Notes: generated from the letters alone by a model not told the origin. A stretch of DNA of 64,000 nucleotides from an uncultured Bacteroidota bacterium (GCA_903887415.1 CAISPO010000012.1:62001-126000), one strand, 5' to 3'. Positions 16,642-26,351 are shown, counted from the stretch's first letter. Translations and numbers: made by a program.

Positions 16642-18435
16642 TTACCAGTCTTTCTGCATCTTCACGATGTTGCCTTTTTCCTTTTTCATTTTGTCTTGCA
16701 GCTTTTTTTCTTCCTGCTGTAGTGCATCAAGGAGCTGGTCGGCCTGTTGCTTGGAGAGCTTGCTGGGCTGGCTTTCCGGCTTTTGCGGCTGCTGGTCTTT
16801 ACTCTGGTCGTCCTTCTGATCCTGGTCTTTTTTATCGTCCTTGTCTTTATTTTTGTCTTTGTTGTCGTCCTTCTTTTCGTCTTTTTTATCTTTCTGATCC
16901 TTCTGGTCTTTTTTGTCCTGTTTGTTCTTGTCGTTCTTTTGCTGCTGCTGTTGCTGCTTCTTCATCATCTGCTCCGCATAAGAGAGATTATATTTCGCAT
17001 CCACATCCTGCGGATTGTTGCGCAGGGTTTGTTTATACGAGTTTACCGCGTCTTCCCATTTCTGCTGAGACATGTAGGTGTTGCCAATGTTGTAGTTAGC
17101 TGCGGCAGCACCTGTTTTATCTTTCGACAGCTTGGCGGTCTCTGTCATTACCTTGCGCGAATCGTCGTATTTTTTTTGCTGATAGAGGGAGTTGCCGAGA
17201 TTGAACAGGCCAGAAGTGTTGTTAGGATCTTTCGCCACTGCCTTGGCATAATCATCGGCGGCCTCTTTATATTTTTGCTGCTCGTACAGCTTGTTGCCCT
17301 GCAGTATGTATTTATTAGTTTGTCCCTGTGCGCCAAGCGCTAAGAACATTAAGGCCACAAGTGCGGCGGTACCGCTCTTCGCCCCAGCATCAGCAGATTT
17401 AGTGATCAGTACTTTGCCCACAGATACATGCGGCACGTGCTTCTTAGCTTTCCTGCGGCCTGGCAGCAGCCACTCGATGAGCAGCGCGAGGAAACCAGCG
17501 AAAAGAAAATACTGGAAGTAGCTGGTGAAGTCAGTATAAACAACAGAGCCGAGGCTTTTTTGTTCCATACCCTCCAGGGAGTTGATGAGCTTGTCGGCTA
17601 CCTCGTCTGTATTCTGGAGCAGGTTGTAGGTGCCATGGCCCGCACTGGCAATAGACTTCAGCTCTTCTTCATTGAGCTTGCTGATAACCGGGCTGCCGTT
17701 CTCATCGAGCTTTACCGACCTTGTATCGGGATCATAAAGTGTTGCACCCTGCGGAGAGCCAATACCAACAGTATGAACGATAATGCCCTGATCTGCTGCT
17801 TCACGTGTTTTGTCTATTGCTTTGTCGTCATGGTCTTCGCCATCAGTAATAATGATCAGCGATTTATATTTTCGTTCATTCTGTGTAAAGGTCTGCATCG
17901 CCATGTCGATGGCATCACCTATCACCGTGCCCTGTGCAGGCACCATATCGGGCGACACATTCTGCAGCAGCATTTTTACGGAAGTGTAATCGACAGTGAG
18001 CGGCACCTGCAGATAAGACCTGCCTGCAAAGATGATGAGCGCCACACGGTCGTTGTGCATTTTGTCGGTGAGGCGCATAATGAGCTGCTTGGCGCGGGTG
18101 AGCCTGTCGGGCTGAATATCTTTTGCGAGCATGCTCTTGCTAACGTCCAACGCCACTATCACGTCCACACCTTTGCGCTCTGCTTTCTCGCTCTTGTCAC
18201 CGGCACGGAGATTGGCCCAGCCGATGATGATAGCTGAGAGCGCCACTGCCATAAGGATGAACCGGAATGTGTTTCTGCCGGATATGTAGCCCTGTATTTG
18301 TGAGGCAACCAGTTTTTCATCGCCAATTTTCTGCAGCTTTCTTTTGCGCCAGTATAGCACGCCGATAAACAAAAGCAAAAGCAGCGGCACTACCGCGAGG
18401 GTATATAAATAACCTATGTGCTGAAATTGAAACAT
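16642..18435 (-). CDS. BatB-BatC fusion: VWA domain plus TPR protein
   Basis: This 597-residue membrane protein joins two Bat (Bacteroides aerotolerance) components that are usually separate. Two N-terminal membrane helices (about 8-29 and 57-76) lead to a VWA domain with the MIDAS motif DVSKS at 97-101 and the T and D of VPLT and ITDGED. A third helix lies near 305-322. Then come TPR repeats (about 370-490; NTSGLFNLGNSLYQQKKYDDS is typical) as in BatC. The C-terminus is an extreme low-complexity stretch of K, D and Q (about 495-560). No batA, batD, batE or MoxR ATPase lies in the window. Start ATG 18435. Confidence 0.88.
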   Translation of the reverse strand: MFQFQHIGYLYTLAVVPLLLLLFIGVLYWRKRKLQKIGDEKLVASQIQGYISGRNTFRFILMAVALSAIIIGWANLRAGDKSEKAERKGVDVIVALDVSKSMLAKDIQPDRLTRAKQLIMRLTDKMHNDRVALIIFAGRSYLQVPLTVDYTSVKMLLQNVSPDMVPAQGTVIGDAIDMAMQTFTQNERKYKSLIIITDGEDHDDKAIDKTREAADQGIIVHTVGIGSPQGATLYDPDTRSVKLDENGSPVISKLNEEELKSIASAGHGTYNLLQNTDEVADKLINSLEGMEQKSLGSVVYTDFTSYFQYFLFAGFLALLIEWLLPGRRKAKKHVPHVSVGKVLITKSADAGAKSGTAALVALMFLALGAQGQTNKYILQGNKLYEQQKYKEAADDYAKAVAKDPNNTSGLFNLGNSLYQQKKYDDSRKVMTETAKLSKDKTGAAAANYNIGNTYMSQQKWEDAVNSYKQTLRNNPQDVDAKYNLSYAEQMMKKQQQQQQKNDKNKQDKKDQKDQKDKKDEKKDDNKDKNKDKDDKKDQDQKDDQSKDQQPQKPESQPSKLSKQQADQLLDALQQEEKKLQDKMKKEKGNIVKMQKDW

Positions 18436-18525
18436 ACGCTTAAAAACACAAATTTAACCGGATGAACGGTTACCCGAAAGCGGAAAGATATGATTTTAAT
18501 TTTCTTTAACAGAGCCTGTTGGCTG

Positions 18526-18575
18526 GAATTAGTGGTAGGGAATTTGGAATTTGGATTGTTTCCTGATTTCAGGTT
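18526..18575. repeat. GGAATTTGGAATTTGGATTG intergenic repeat
   Basis: GGAATTTGGAATTTGGATTG words; the same words form larger inverted repeats at 43884-43966 and 59369-59503. Confidence 0.55.
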
Positions 18576-19669
18576 TATGGGGATTTGGTTTTTATTCTGC
18601 TGCGTTTCGGCTTTTTCTCGACCTCTTCAGTACCTATAAGCAGCGCCCAGGCTTCAAGGCCGGGAACACGCTCACAGACCAGCTTGATGATGCCCATAAT
18701 GGGTATGAAAAGGAACATGCCGGGGATGCCCCAGACAAACTCACCGACTATCACCGCCACAATGGTAATAAAAGGGTTCATCTTTACCCGCCCGCCTACA
18801 ATTCGGGGAAACAGGACATTTGAGTCGAGGAGGTGAACGATGAATAAGCCTATGCCCGCCTCTAGTGCCATGTTACCGGAACTATTGGCGAAAGTGACCA
18901 GCATGACGATAACGATAGAGGTATAGATGCCCAGGTAAGGAATGATGTTCAGGACAGCAGCCATAACACCCAGGAGCAACGCATACTGTATGCCCATTAT
19001 CAAAAACATAGTGCAGTTGACAATACTGATGAGCACCATTTCTATTACTAATCCAAGTACATAGGAATTGATCATGCTTTTTGTTTCAAAGATCACTTCA
19101 TTCACCTTTGGCCTGTACTCTTCGGCAAACAGGTAGAGCACAAACTTCATCAACAGCTTGCGGTGATAGAGCATGAAAAAGGTAAAAATGAGGACGAATA
19201 TAGTAAGCAGCAAAATCCCTGTAAGCGAAACAAATATATTGCTGATGGAATGAGCGACAGAGCCCATGATACCATTAATTGATTGATCAATGTAGCTTGT
19301 TTGCTGCCTGTTGTTAATATGAAGTTTGTATGAGAGCCAATGCTGCAGCTGGCCGAACATTTGATTAAACCTTACCCGCAGTTGGGGGAAGTCGCTGGAG
19401 AAACTGATGATCTGCAGGGTGAGGAAATAGATGAAGCTGACCATAGCTGTGATAAACAATATCACAGATAGCATCGCGGCAGCTATACGGCCCAGGTGCA
19501 GTTTATTTTCAAAAAACCTGCTTAAAGGATATAATAATATGGAAATCAGCAAACCGAAGACGAGCGGTATGAATATATTGCTTGCCTCACTGAGTATAAC
19601 GAACACCAGTACCACTGCGAGCAGGATAAGGGCAAGGCGGGCATAGAATGGGAGTTTTACGGTTTCCAT
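18575..19669 (-). CDS. AI-2E family transporter (PerM-like)
   Basis: This 364-residue membrane protein is of the AI-2E/PerM family (PF01594-like): N-terminal helix pair, a soluble segment between about 90 and 150, then the dense C-terminal membrane block with LLGVMAAVLNIIPYLGIYTS and VHLLDSNVLFPRIVGGRVKMNPF, the two family signatures. Members have been proposed as autoinducer-2 exporters or ion antiporters; the name does not prove the substrate. It is upstream of the Bat fusion on the same strand with a 138-bp gap, so co-transcription is uncertain. Confidence 0.9.
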   Translation of the reverse strand: METVKLPFYARLALILLAVVLVFVILSEASNIFIPLVFGLLISILLYPLSRFFENKLHLGRIAAAMLSVILFITAMVSFIYFLTLQIISFSSDFPQLRVRFNQMFGQLQHWLSYKLHINNRQQTSYIDQSINGIMGSVAHSISNIFVSLTGILLLTIFVLIFTFFMLYHRKLLMKFVLYLFAEEYRPKVNEVIFETKSMINSYVLGLVIEMVLISIVNCTMFLIMGIQYALLLGVMAAVLNIIPYLGIYTSIVIVMLVTFANSSGNMALEAGIGLFIVHLLDSNVLFPRIVGGRVKMNPFITIVAVIVGEFVWGIPGMFLFIPIMGIIKLVCERVPGLEAWALLIGTEEVEKKPKRSRIKTKSP

Positions 19670-19671
19670 AT

Positions 19672-19712
19672 GTAGTCGTGAATCGTGAGTCGTGAGTCGT
19701 AAGTCTGCGAGT
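19672..19712. repeat. GTCGTGAATCGTGAGTCGTG repeat
   Basis: Tandem-like AATCGTGAGT/CGTGAGTCGT/AAGTCTGCGAGTC words, matching those at 16455-16636. Confidence 0.65.
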
Positions 19713-19846
19713 CATTCCCCCAGTTAAATCGATTTTACTCAAACTTAATAGAATTGTGCCATAAAAGATTAAAAGCAGGAGGTAATTGCAGAAAGTCCAA
19801 AATATTTGGTCTAAAGTTCGGTTATTTTGCAGAATAGAACAGTGAT

Positions 19847-20449
19847 ATGCTGAAACGTTTTTTTCAAAAGGGGCTTGTAGAGGCTGGTTGCGATGAGGCC
19901 GGAAGGGGATGCCTGGCCGGACCTGTGTTTGCTGCGTCTGTTATATTGCCTCCTGGCTTCCGGCACACACTCTTAAACGACAGCAAGCAAGTAACGGAGG
20001 AAGACCGCAATACCTTGCGCCCAATCATAGAACGAAAGGCAGTCGCCTGGTCGGTAGCGATGGTGGACCACGAAGAAATTGACCGGATTAATATTTTAAA
20101 GGCGTCCTTTAAAGCAATGCACCTGGCTATAGACCAGCTAAACACGAAGCCGGACTTGCTGCTGATAGACGGACATATCTTCTCTCCCTACTTTGGTATA
20201 GTGCATCAATGTGTGATACAGGGCGACGCTATCTATGCATCCATAGCCGCCGCGAGCATCCTGGCCAAGACCCACCGTGATGAGTATATGCTACAGCTCC
20301 ATGATGAATACCCCCACTACGGCTGGAACGAGAATAAAGGATATGGTACGGCACGCCATCGGCAGCAGATAACCGAGCGGGGACTTTCGCCCTACCACCG
20401 GAAGACATTTGGGATATGTAAAGAGGAACCTCAGGTTAATCGTGATTGA
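19847..20449 (+). CDS. rnhB: Ribonuclease HII
   Basis: RNase HII (200 aa) cuts RNA in RNA/DNA hybrids and removes single ribonucleotides from DNA. The catalytic motif DEAGRG is at residues 16-21, followed by LAGPVFAASVIL; the later acidic residues sit in LLLIDGH and AKTHRDEYM. The C-terminal HYGWNENKGYGTARH is also standard. The gene stands alone, divergent from the AI-2E gene. The start ATG 19847 is six codons shorter than some homologues but no earlier start exists. Confidence 0.97.
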   Translation: MLKRFFQKGLVEAGCDEAGRGCLAGPVFAASVILPPGFRHTLLNDSKQVTEEDRNTLRPIIERKAVAWSVAMVDHEEIDRINILKASFKAMHLAIDQLNTKPDLLLIDGHIFSPYFGIVHQCVIQGDAIYASIAAASILAKTHRDEYMLQLHDEYPHYGWNENKGYGTARHRQQITERGLSPYHRKTFGICKEEPQVNRD

Positions 20450-20516
20450 CTGATTAACTGAAACGGTATAGAAAATATTGTAGATAAATTATTATCTTTA
20501 TTGCACAACCTTTTCT

Positions 20517-23261
20517 ATGAGAAAAACCCTTCTGTTCTTTATTGCCCTTTATTGTGGCTTGTTGCCAAATCTGTTAGCACAATACAATACAAACCAGAAT
20601 AAAGTCTGGGCATTTGGTTACCATGCCGGGTTGGATTTTAATTCTGGTAGCCCTATTCCGATTAGTACTGCTTTTACTAGCATGGATGCAGAAGAGGGTT
20701 GTGCATCTGTTAGCGACATTAACGGTAACCTATTATTTTATACAAATGGGAAAATCGTTTACAACAGGAACGGTCTTATCATGCCGCACGGTGATTCTAT
20801 TGTGCGCTTTTGTACTGCGAGTACCACTCAAGCCACAGCCATTGTACCTGTGTTGTCCCACTCAAATCAATACTATGTATTTTCATTGGAAAACACTACA
20901 GGTAGTTGCAATCCCTGGATGCCCCCCAGTATCGGACATTTATCTTACTCAATTATTGATATGTCTTTAGATGGAGGTTTTGGGGATGCTGATACCTCAA
21001 CAATGGGCGTGCCTTTAGACAGTTTTATGTCTGAAAAAATGACTATAGTAGCAGGTCGCAATTGCGATATTTGGCTTGTTACACATAGCAGAGACAGCGC
21101 CAGATTTTTTTCCTATCACATAACTAACAGCGGTATTAGTGTACCCGTGGTGTCATCAGTAGGTATTTTCTCCGATTTGGATTGTTATGTTGTAGGCGTA
21201 ATTAAGGCTAGCGTCGATGGGCAAAGAATAGTATGTCAATTAGCTGGGTTGTTGAGGCCCGGAGGCCTTGTTGATAACGGCACTCAATTGTATGATTTTG
21301 ATGCAACGAGCGGTAGCATTTCGAATTGCCGTAGTCTTGATTTTGAGCATTCGGAATATGGCGCTGATTTTTCTCCAGATAACACAAAACTATATACAGT
21401 TGAGTTTGATAATTCATCGTCTTCTCTAATGGTCTCTCAATATGATGTTTCTTTACCAACAACTTCAGGGATTGCTGCTTCAAAGGTGGTATTGTCAAGT
21501 ATTTCTGGTTATTATTACTTTGGTGATATTAAACTTGCCCCCGATAATAAAATTTATTTTCATGACATAGCCAGTTCATATAGATTTCTCGCGTGTATTA
21601 ACAATCCAAACCTTGCTGGTAGTGCATGTGGTTATACATCTAATGCCATCGATTTATGGCCAAACAATATAAATTGGGGACTACCTAATTTATTTGTAAA
21701 TATAAAATCGCTTATTTATGGGCCAAGTGAATTGTGTGTCGGAGCATCTGTAACTTTCTTGGATTCCATATCAGGGGGGACGTGGAGCAGTAGCAATCCT
21801 TTGGTAGCAACTATCGGCTCTGCAAGTGGCACTGTTATTGCAGTTTCTGCTGGCGTGGCATCAATAAGTTATAATGTTGGCGGATGCGCAGCGGTAAGCA
21901 CAGTATCGGTGGTGCCTACAGCGTCTCCAAATTCAGGCAATCCAATACTATGTGTAGGCCATAATACGACGCTAGTAAATCCGGCCACTGGAGGTACATG
22001 GAGCAGTGGCAATATTTCAGTAGCCGACGTTGGATCAGTAACTGGGATTGTAACGGGCGCATCTGCCGGAACTGCTACCGTCACTTACTCGTTGGGTATA
22101 GGGTGTTCAGTTGAGACTACAGTAAATGTCATATCTGCATTACCTCCAATCTTTGGAGATTCAATAACATGCGGCGGGGCATCGGTTACTTTTAGTAATT
22201 CAATTGTAGGAGGGAATTGGGTCGGTTCTTACACTGCCGATTGGATAAATTTTTCTTCGGGTGTCGTCAGTGCTACTTATTCAGGCATCGATACTATAAC
22301 ATACACCATGGGAGGTTGTACAGCAACAAAAGTGTTGACAGTAAATCCTAGTCCCGAGATAGATGCTCCGTATGTAGCATGTATGGGATTTACTTTCAGT
22401 GTATCAGCCACGCCTGTTGGAGGCATGTGGAGTATCGACAGCAGTTTGATTAGCATGGACCTCGCCGGCCTTACTACGGGATTGGATACAGGCAATGCTG
22501 TTATTTCCTATACTAATACTCTCAATGGATGTTCGTCCGGTTTTACAATCAATATTATTGCAGCGATGCCCCCAATAACGGGGTACAACCAGGTCTGCGT
22601 AGGAAATTCAATTGTGCTTAATGATACTTTAGAAAATTTAGAGGGTGGAACATGGAGTGAAAGTAGCGGCGCGGCAAATACAGGCTTGACTTATGGCGAC
22701 GTGACAGGGGTCTTTGCCGGAACTGATATTATTACATACTCGGTTTCAACCGGATGTCCTGATGCGACCTACCCAATAACAGTAAACCCACTTCCGGCAA
22801 TGATCTCGGGCGCAAAAAATGTATGTATTGGAGACTCCCTGGCGCTGACCGATTCTACTATTGGCGGAACATGGAGTAGCAATAATGCCGCTATAGCGTC
22901 AATCGGTTCTGTCTCAGGTGTAGAAATGGGTGTTTCTTACGGAAGTGTGCAAATTACCTACACAAACTCGTTGGGATGTTCAAGTTCTGTTTCGGATTTT
23001 GTCATTTTTTGCCCATCAGAAATACCAGCGATAAGTAAATCAAATGAGGTATATGTTTACCCTAACCCCGCTCAAAATGAACTAACTGTTTCATCCGCCG
23101 AAAGAATATCTGAGATAGAGATTACTAATCTTTTAGGCCAAACAGTTTACATTAATGAGTATTTCAGTAAAGAAATCCAGATGGATGTGGCGGATCTACC
23201 GTCGGGTTTATATTTCATAAAAATCAACCGCACAGTTGTAAAGAAGTTTATAAAACAGTAA
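20517..23261 (+). CDS. Type IX secreted protein: propeller-like N-domain, six Ig-like repeats, sorting domain
   Basis: This 914-residue protein is exported by a signal peptide (ends NLLAQ) and then by the type IX system. Residues 20-395 look like a beta-propeller found in many Bacteroidota surface proteins (KVWAFGYHAGLDFNSG, GNLLFYTNGK). From about 400 to 838 there are six Ig-like units with a C-x-G start, a GGTWSS core and a closing GC pair. A type A sorting domain follows (about 844-914: VYPNPAQNEL, NLLGQTVY, LPSGLYFIKI, KKFIKQ). It is probably attached to or released from the surface; the ligand is unknown. Codons are more A/T-rich than neighbours, common for such cargo. Confidence 0.88.
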   Translation: MRKTLLFFIALYCGLLPNLLAQYNTNQNKVWAFGYHAGLDFNSGSPIPISTAFTSMDAEEGCASVSDINGNLLFYTNGKIVYNRNGLIMPHGDSIVRFCTASTTQATAIVPVLSHSNQYYVFSLENTTGSCNPWMPPSIGHLSYSIIDMSLDGGFGDADTSTMGVPLDSFMSEKMTIVAGRNCDIWLVTHSRDSARFFSYHITNSGISVPVVSSVGIFSDLDCYVVGVIKASVDGQRIVCQLAGLLRPGGLVDNGTQLYDFDATSGSISNCRSLDFEHSEYGADFSPDNTKLYTVEFDNSSSSLMVSQYDVSLPTTSGIAASKVVLSSISGYYYFGDIKLAPDNKIYFHDIASSYRFLACINNPNLAGSACGYTSNAIDLWPNNINWGLPNLFVNIKSLIYGPSELCVGASVTFLDSISGGTWSSSNPLVATIGSASGTVIAVSAGVASISYNVGGCAAVSTVSVVPTASPNSGNPILCVGHNTTLVNPATGGTWSSGNISVADVGSVTGIVTGASAGTATVTYSLGIGCSVETTVNVISALPPIFGDSITCGGASVTFSNSIVGGNWVGSYTADWINFSSGVVSATYSGIDTITYTMGGCTATKVLTVNPSPEIDAPYVACMGFTFSVSATPVGGMWSIDSSLISMDLAGLTTGLDTGNAVISYTNTLNGCSSGFTINIIAAMPPITGYNQVCVGNSIVLNDTLENLEGGTWSESSGAANTGLTYGDVTGVFAGTDIITYSVSTGCPDATYPITVNPLPAMISGAKNVCIGDSLALTDSTIGGTWSSNNAAIASIGSVSGVEMGVSYGSVQITYTNSLGCSSSVSDFVIFCPSEIPAISKSNEVYVYPNPAQNELTVSSAERISEIEITNLLGQTVYINEYFSKEIQMDVADLPSGLYFIKINRTVVKKFIKQ

Positions 23262-23330
23262 CTAAAGAGGGCGTCTGCTTGTTTGAAGGTACAATGTCAT
23301 TCCGTGGCGCGGGCGGGGGAACAAATTTTT

Positions 23331-24848
23331 TTAATTTTTAACTACTCTTGAATTATACCATTTCAACAGTGTTTTACGGAGCGAGTCGGGATTTATGGGT
23401 TTTAAAATAAATTCCTTTGCACCCAGTTCGGCAAATTCGGCCTGGATCTCGGCATCGACAGCCGCGGTCAGCGGGAAAATGCAGATATCCGTGTTAAACT
23501 TCCTGATCTCTTTTGTGGCTGTTATTCCGTCCATTATAGGCATCTGCACATCCATAAGAATGATGTCGAACTCCTCGCTCTTTACTTTTTCGACTGCCTT
23601 AAGCCCGTTATCAGCAATAGTGACCTGGGCATTCCAGTTGGTAAGCATTTTCCTGGCGAGCATTGCATTGTAGGTAATATCCTCAACCAGCAATATTCTC
23701 ACGCCATCGAGCAACAGGCTTTCAGATCCCATATCTATTTCTACACCTTCCTGCAATGTACTCTTGGGAAGCGTGAGTGTAAAATAGAAAGTTGAGCCCT
23801 CGCCAATGGTGCTTTTCACCTTTATGTCGCTACCCATTAGCTTGAGCAGCTTTTGAATAATGGCAAGTCCCAGCCCGGTTCCGCCGTATTCGCGCGATAT
23901 GTACTTGTGAGCCTGTGTAAACCGATGAAATATGTGTTTTTGACTTTCGTCATTAATACCAATACCTGTGTCTGAGATCGAAAAGTCAATAACAGAATTG
24001 TTTCCCTCCTGTGCCTTCAGCTGCAGCTCAACAGTGATTCGGCCATTTGAGGTAAACTTAATGGCATTAGAGACAAGATTATTGAATACCTGGGCCAGTC
24101 TCGTAGTATCGCCGATAAGATATTTGGGTATATCTTCGTCAACCATTATTTTGATGGTATTACCGCGCTCGTCGGCCATTATCTTATTGGCCATCTTGAT
24201 CTCGTTGAGCAGTTTACGGATCTCAATGTCGCTGCTGGCAAAAACAATTTTGTTTTCTTCAATTTTATTGAAGTCAAGAATATCATTGACCAGTGAAAGC
24301 AGATTTTTGGAAGATATCTGCAGGATATCGAGATATTCGACCTGGGAGGGCATTGGGTTTTCCTGCTTCAGCAAATGAATATACCCGATGATCGCATTAA
24401 GGGGAGTCCTGATCTCGTGGCTCATGGTAGAGAGGAAATCGCTCTTTGCCCTTGCCGTTTTCTCTGCAATGTTTTTAGATTCGGTAAGGTGTTTTTCCAG
24501 TTCTTTTGTTTTCCGGATCTGCTCTTTAAGGAGCGTTATTATGTTAAGGATGTCGTCATCAGAATCTGTAATGCCATCGAGTAAACCTGCGTCAATCGTT
24601 GAAATCGCATTCTTTAGCTCTGATATTGATTTTAACCTTATCTCGTTCTGATTTTTTAAACTGGCAACAACTTCGTTGAATTCTCTTTCGCTGACGACAA
24701 AGGCGTTTTCAATAATTTTCTTGTCCCTGTCGAAAGAGTCGTAGTTATCACTTATGGATTCCAGGAATTCAGTAAGATCTTTTGCATCCTGGTAATCTTT
24801 AGGCAGGTAACGAGCGATTTGCTTCTTCAGAATCTTATTATAAGACAT
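23331..24848 (-). CDS. Hybrid histidine kinase without a sensor domain
   Basis: This 505-residue cytoplasmic protein has an N-terminal helical/coiled-coil part (1-135), a dimerisation domain with the phospho-acceptor His144 in FLSTMSHEIRTPLNAI, an ATPase domain (N box NNLVSNAIKF near 256-265, G boxes DTGIGI and GGTGLGLAI) and a receiver domain with Asp433 in IILMDVQMPIMDG. It has no membrane helix and no PAS/GAF sensor. It is the last gene of a cluster with an Hpt protein and a FIST sensor (13-bp gap), so input probably comes from the FIST protein and output goes through the Hpt protein. No DNA-binding regulator is nearby. Confidence 0.93.
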   Translation of the reverse strand: MSYNKILKKQIARYLPKDYQDAKDLTEFLESISDNYDSFDRDKKIIENAFVVSEREFNEVVASLKNQNEIRLKSISELKNAISTIDAGLLDGITDSDDDILNIITLLKEQIRKTKELEKHLTESKNIAEKTARAKSDFLSTMSHEIRTPLNAIIGYIHLLKQENPMPSQVEYLDILQISSKNLLSLVNDILDFNKIEENKIVFASSDIEIRKLLNEIKMANKIMADERGNTIKIMVDEDIPKYLIGDTTRLAQVFNNLVSNAIKFTSNGRITVELQLKAQEGNNSVIDFSISDTGIGINDESQKHIFHRFTQAHKYISREYGGTGLGLAIIQKLLKLMGSDIKVKSTIGEGSTFYFTLTLPKSTLQEGVEIDMGSESLLLDGVRILLVEDITYNAMLARKMLTNWNAQVTIADNGLKAVEKVKSEEFDIILMDVQMPIMDGITATKEIRKFNTDICIFPLTAAVDAEIQAEFAELGAKEFILKPINPDSLRKTLLKWYNSRVVKN

Positions 24849-24861
24849 CGGTGCCGTTTTT

Positions 24862-26004
24862 TTATAACTCTTTAAAGGTAGTAATAGTCATTGTTTGATT
24901 ATGCAATTCGCACTTAGTGTCCGGCTTAAGCGGTGTAATTTCGCCATAGGAATAAAAACCAGCTACATTAACATTTGGGCCAAATACCTCACCGGTGGCT
25001 TCAACTTCTTCGTCTATCCTATTCTGCAAAATTATCTTCCTTCCCACGCAGCTAATAAGGATGACAAGATCGGGTTCAACATCGTTGAATTTTGCAACAG
25101 ATATCTCGGATGCTTCGTTTGCAGCCTGTATCAGCTTGCCGAAATTGCCTTTCATCAGCCTTACTTTACTACCTTCCGGCATATTGCCGGCAAAGGTCAT
25201 ACTATCCTCTTCTTCATTGACAGCAAGGATGGTTCGTACCAAAGGCATATCGTTTCCCACATTCTTAATAGATAGCGGAAAAAGCAATGCCGAGCCGGGC
25301 AGTTCTTTCACATAATCGCCCAGGTACTCCTTGTACAGGCTTAGAGCGCTTTTACCATCAATCTGGTAGAGCACATTTTTGTGTGATCGGGTTATTGTCC
25401 GTTCGTAGCCAAATTCGTCCCAGCCGCCGATAGACCCATGTCCGATCAAAAGGCTTGTGCCATAGAAGCCTATAGCCACAACGTTTCCCTCGCCAGGAAT
25501 ACAATTCAGCCCGGTTGCGGTTGACTTAAACTTGTCTTCATCGCCGGCGAGGCCCCCGGTTATTGGAATACTATTAAAATTGGCGCTATTGAGACCAGAC
25601 ACCAGGTCACTGCCATTTATTTTGATGCCATCGCTAATTACGAACATATAACACAGGTCATCGCTTTGCAATTGCCCAAAAAGCCGTTGACCGGCTTCAT
25701 AACTATTGCAATCATTGCCCAGTGCCAGCGATAAGGCCCTGGTGCGTGTTTTGTCAAAAGCAATTGCAGTTGCAATAATACTGTTGTCAAGAACATGGCC
25801 CTGAGCGATCTCGCCTGCAGTGGACGCGAACACCAGGTCGGCACCGGGATATTGACTTCTAAGAAAGTCGAAGTTTGCCTGTTCGGTCAGAAGGGCAGCG
25901 TTGCCAAATACAAGTACGAGGTTTGTTTTCTCTTTATTCTTTATACCTGATGAAGCAATATCGCTCCAGGTGCCGTTGAAATAGGCATGTTGTTGTATTT
26001 CCAT
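24862..26004 (-). CDS. FIST-domain sensory protein
   Basis: This 380-residue soluble protein has both FIST_N (about 30-215; FASTAGEIAQG, PITGGLAGDEDKF) and FIST_C (about 220-365; GKSALSLYKEYLG, and NVNVAGFYSYGEITPL at the end). FIST domains are predicted small-molecule, perhaps amino-acid, sensors that usually sit inside or beside kinases and chemoreceptors. Here the domain is a stand-alone gene between an Hpt gene (8-bp gap) and a hybrid kinase that lacks a sensor, so it likely works as the detachable input module. No signal peptide: cytoplasmic. Confidence 0.92.
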   Translation of the reverse strand: MEIQQHAYFNGTWSDIASSGIKNKEKTNLVLVFGNAALLTEQANFDFLRSQYPGADLVFASTAGEIAQGHVLDNSIIATAIAFDKTRTRALSLALGNDCNSYEAGQRLFGQLQSDDLCYMFVISDGIKINGSDLVSGLNSANFNSIPITGGLAGDEDKFKSTATGLNCIPGEGNVVAIGFYGTSLLIGHGSIGGWDEFGYERTITRSHKNVLYQIDGKSALSLYKEYLGDYVKELPGSALLFPLSIKNVGNDMPLVRTILAVNEEEDSMTFAGNMPEGSKVRLMKGNFGKLIQAANEASEISVAKFNDVEPDLVILISCVGRKIILQNRIDEEVEATGEVFGPNVNVAGFYSYGEITPLKPDTKCELHNQTMTITTFKEL

Positions 26005-26012
26005 AATCGCAT

Positions 26013-26351
26013 CTAAGTTTTTGTTTCGTTTTTGAGCTGGGAAATTACTTTGCTTATCGTGTCCGTAATCAATTTAATATTGCTGAGATTGGCCTCATCC
26101 AGTCCTCTTTCGTTTAGTGCCCTTTCTATATTTTTCAGTATGTCTTTAATGCTTACAAGATGAAGACTGGTGACCATTCCCATAAACTTATGAAGTTCAC
26201 TTTTGATTATCGGTACATCACCTGTTAGACATGCTTCGTTAATGTTATCTATTGAAATCGTCGCGTCCACGGTAAAATTGTTCAATAATTCATTGAGTGC
26301 ATCAATGTCTTCACCAAAAAGTGATCTTAATTCTGTAAGGTCGTATAGCAT
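26013..26351 (-). CDS. Hpt-domain phosphotransfer protein
   Basis: A 112-residue four-helix protein with the Hpt signature ELHKFMGM; His54 is the likely phospho-acceptor, followed four residues later by the conserved Gly58. The usual H-K-x-K-G is H-K-F-M-G here. The N-terminal LFGEDIDALNELLNNFT is a typical first helix. It is the first gene of the cluster with the FIST protein and the hybrid kinase and probably receives phosphate from the kinase's receiver domain. The final response regulator is not in the window. Confidence 0.85.
   Translation of the reverse strand: MLYDLTELRSLFGEDIDALNELLNNFTVDATISIDNINEACLTGDVPIIKSELHKFMGMVTSLHLVSIKDILKNIERALNERGLDEANLSNIKLITDTISKVISQLKNETKT

Noticed and set aside
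16747-17343. Hydrophobic 198-codon frame resembling a membrane protein
   Set aside because: It is the complement of the Lys/Asp/Gln-rich tail of the BatB-C fusion, which gives Leu/Val/Phe runs by chance.
17428-18237. 269-codon plus-strand frame
   Set aside because: Antisense to the VWA domain of the BatB-C gene; no motif.
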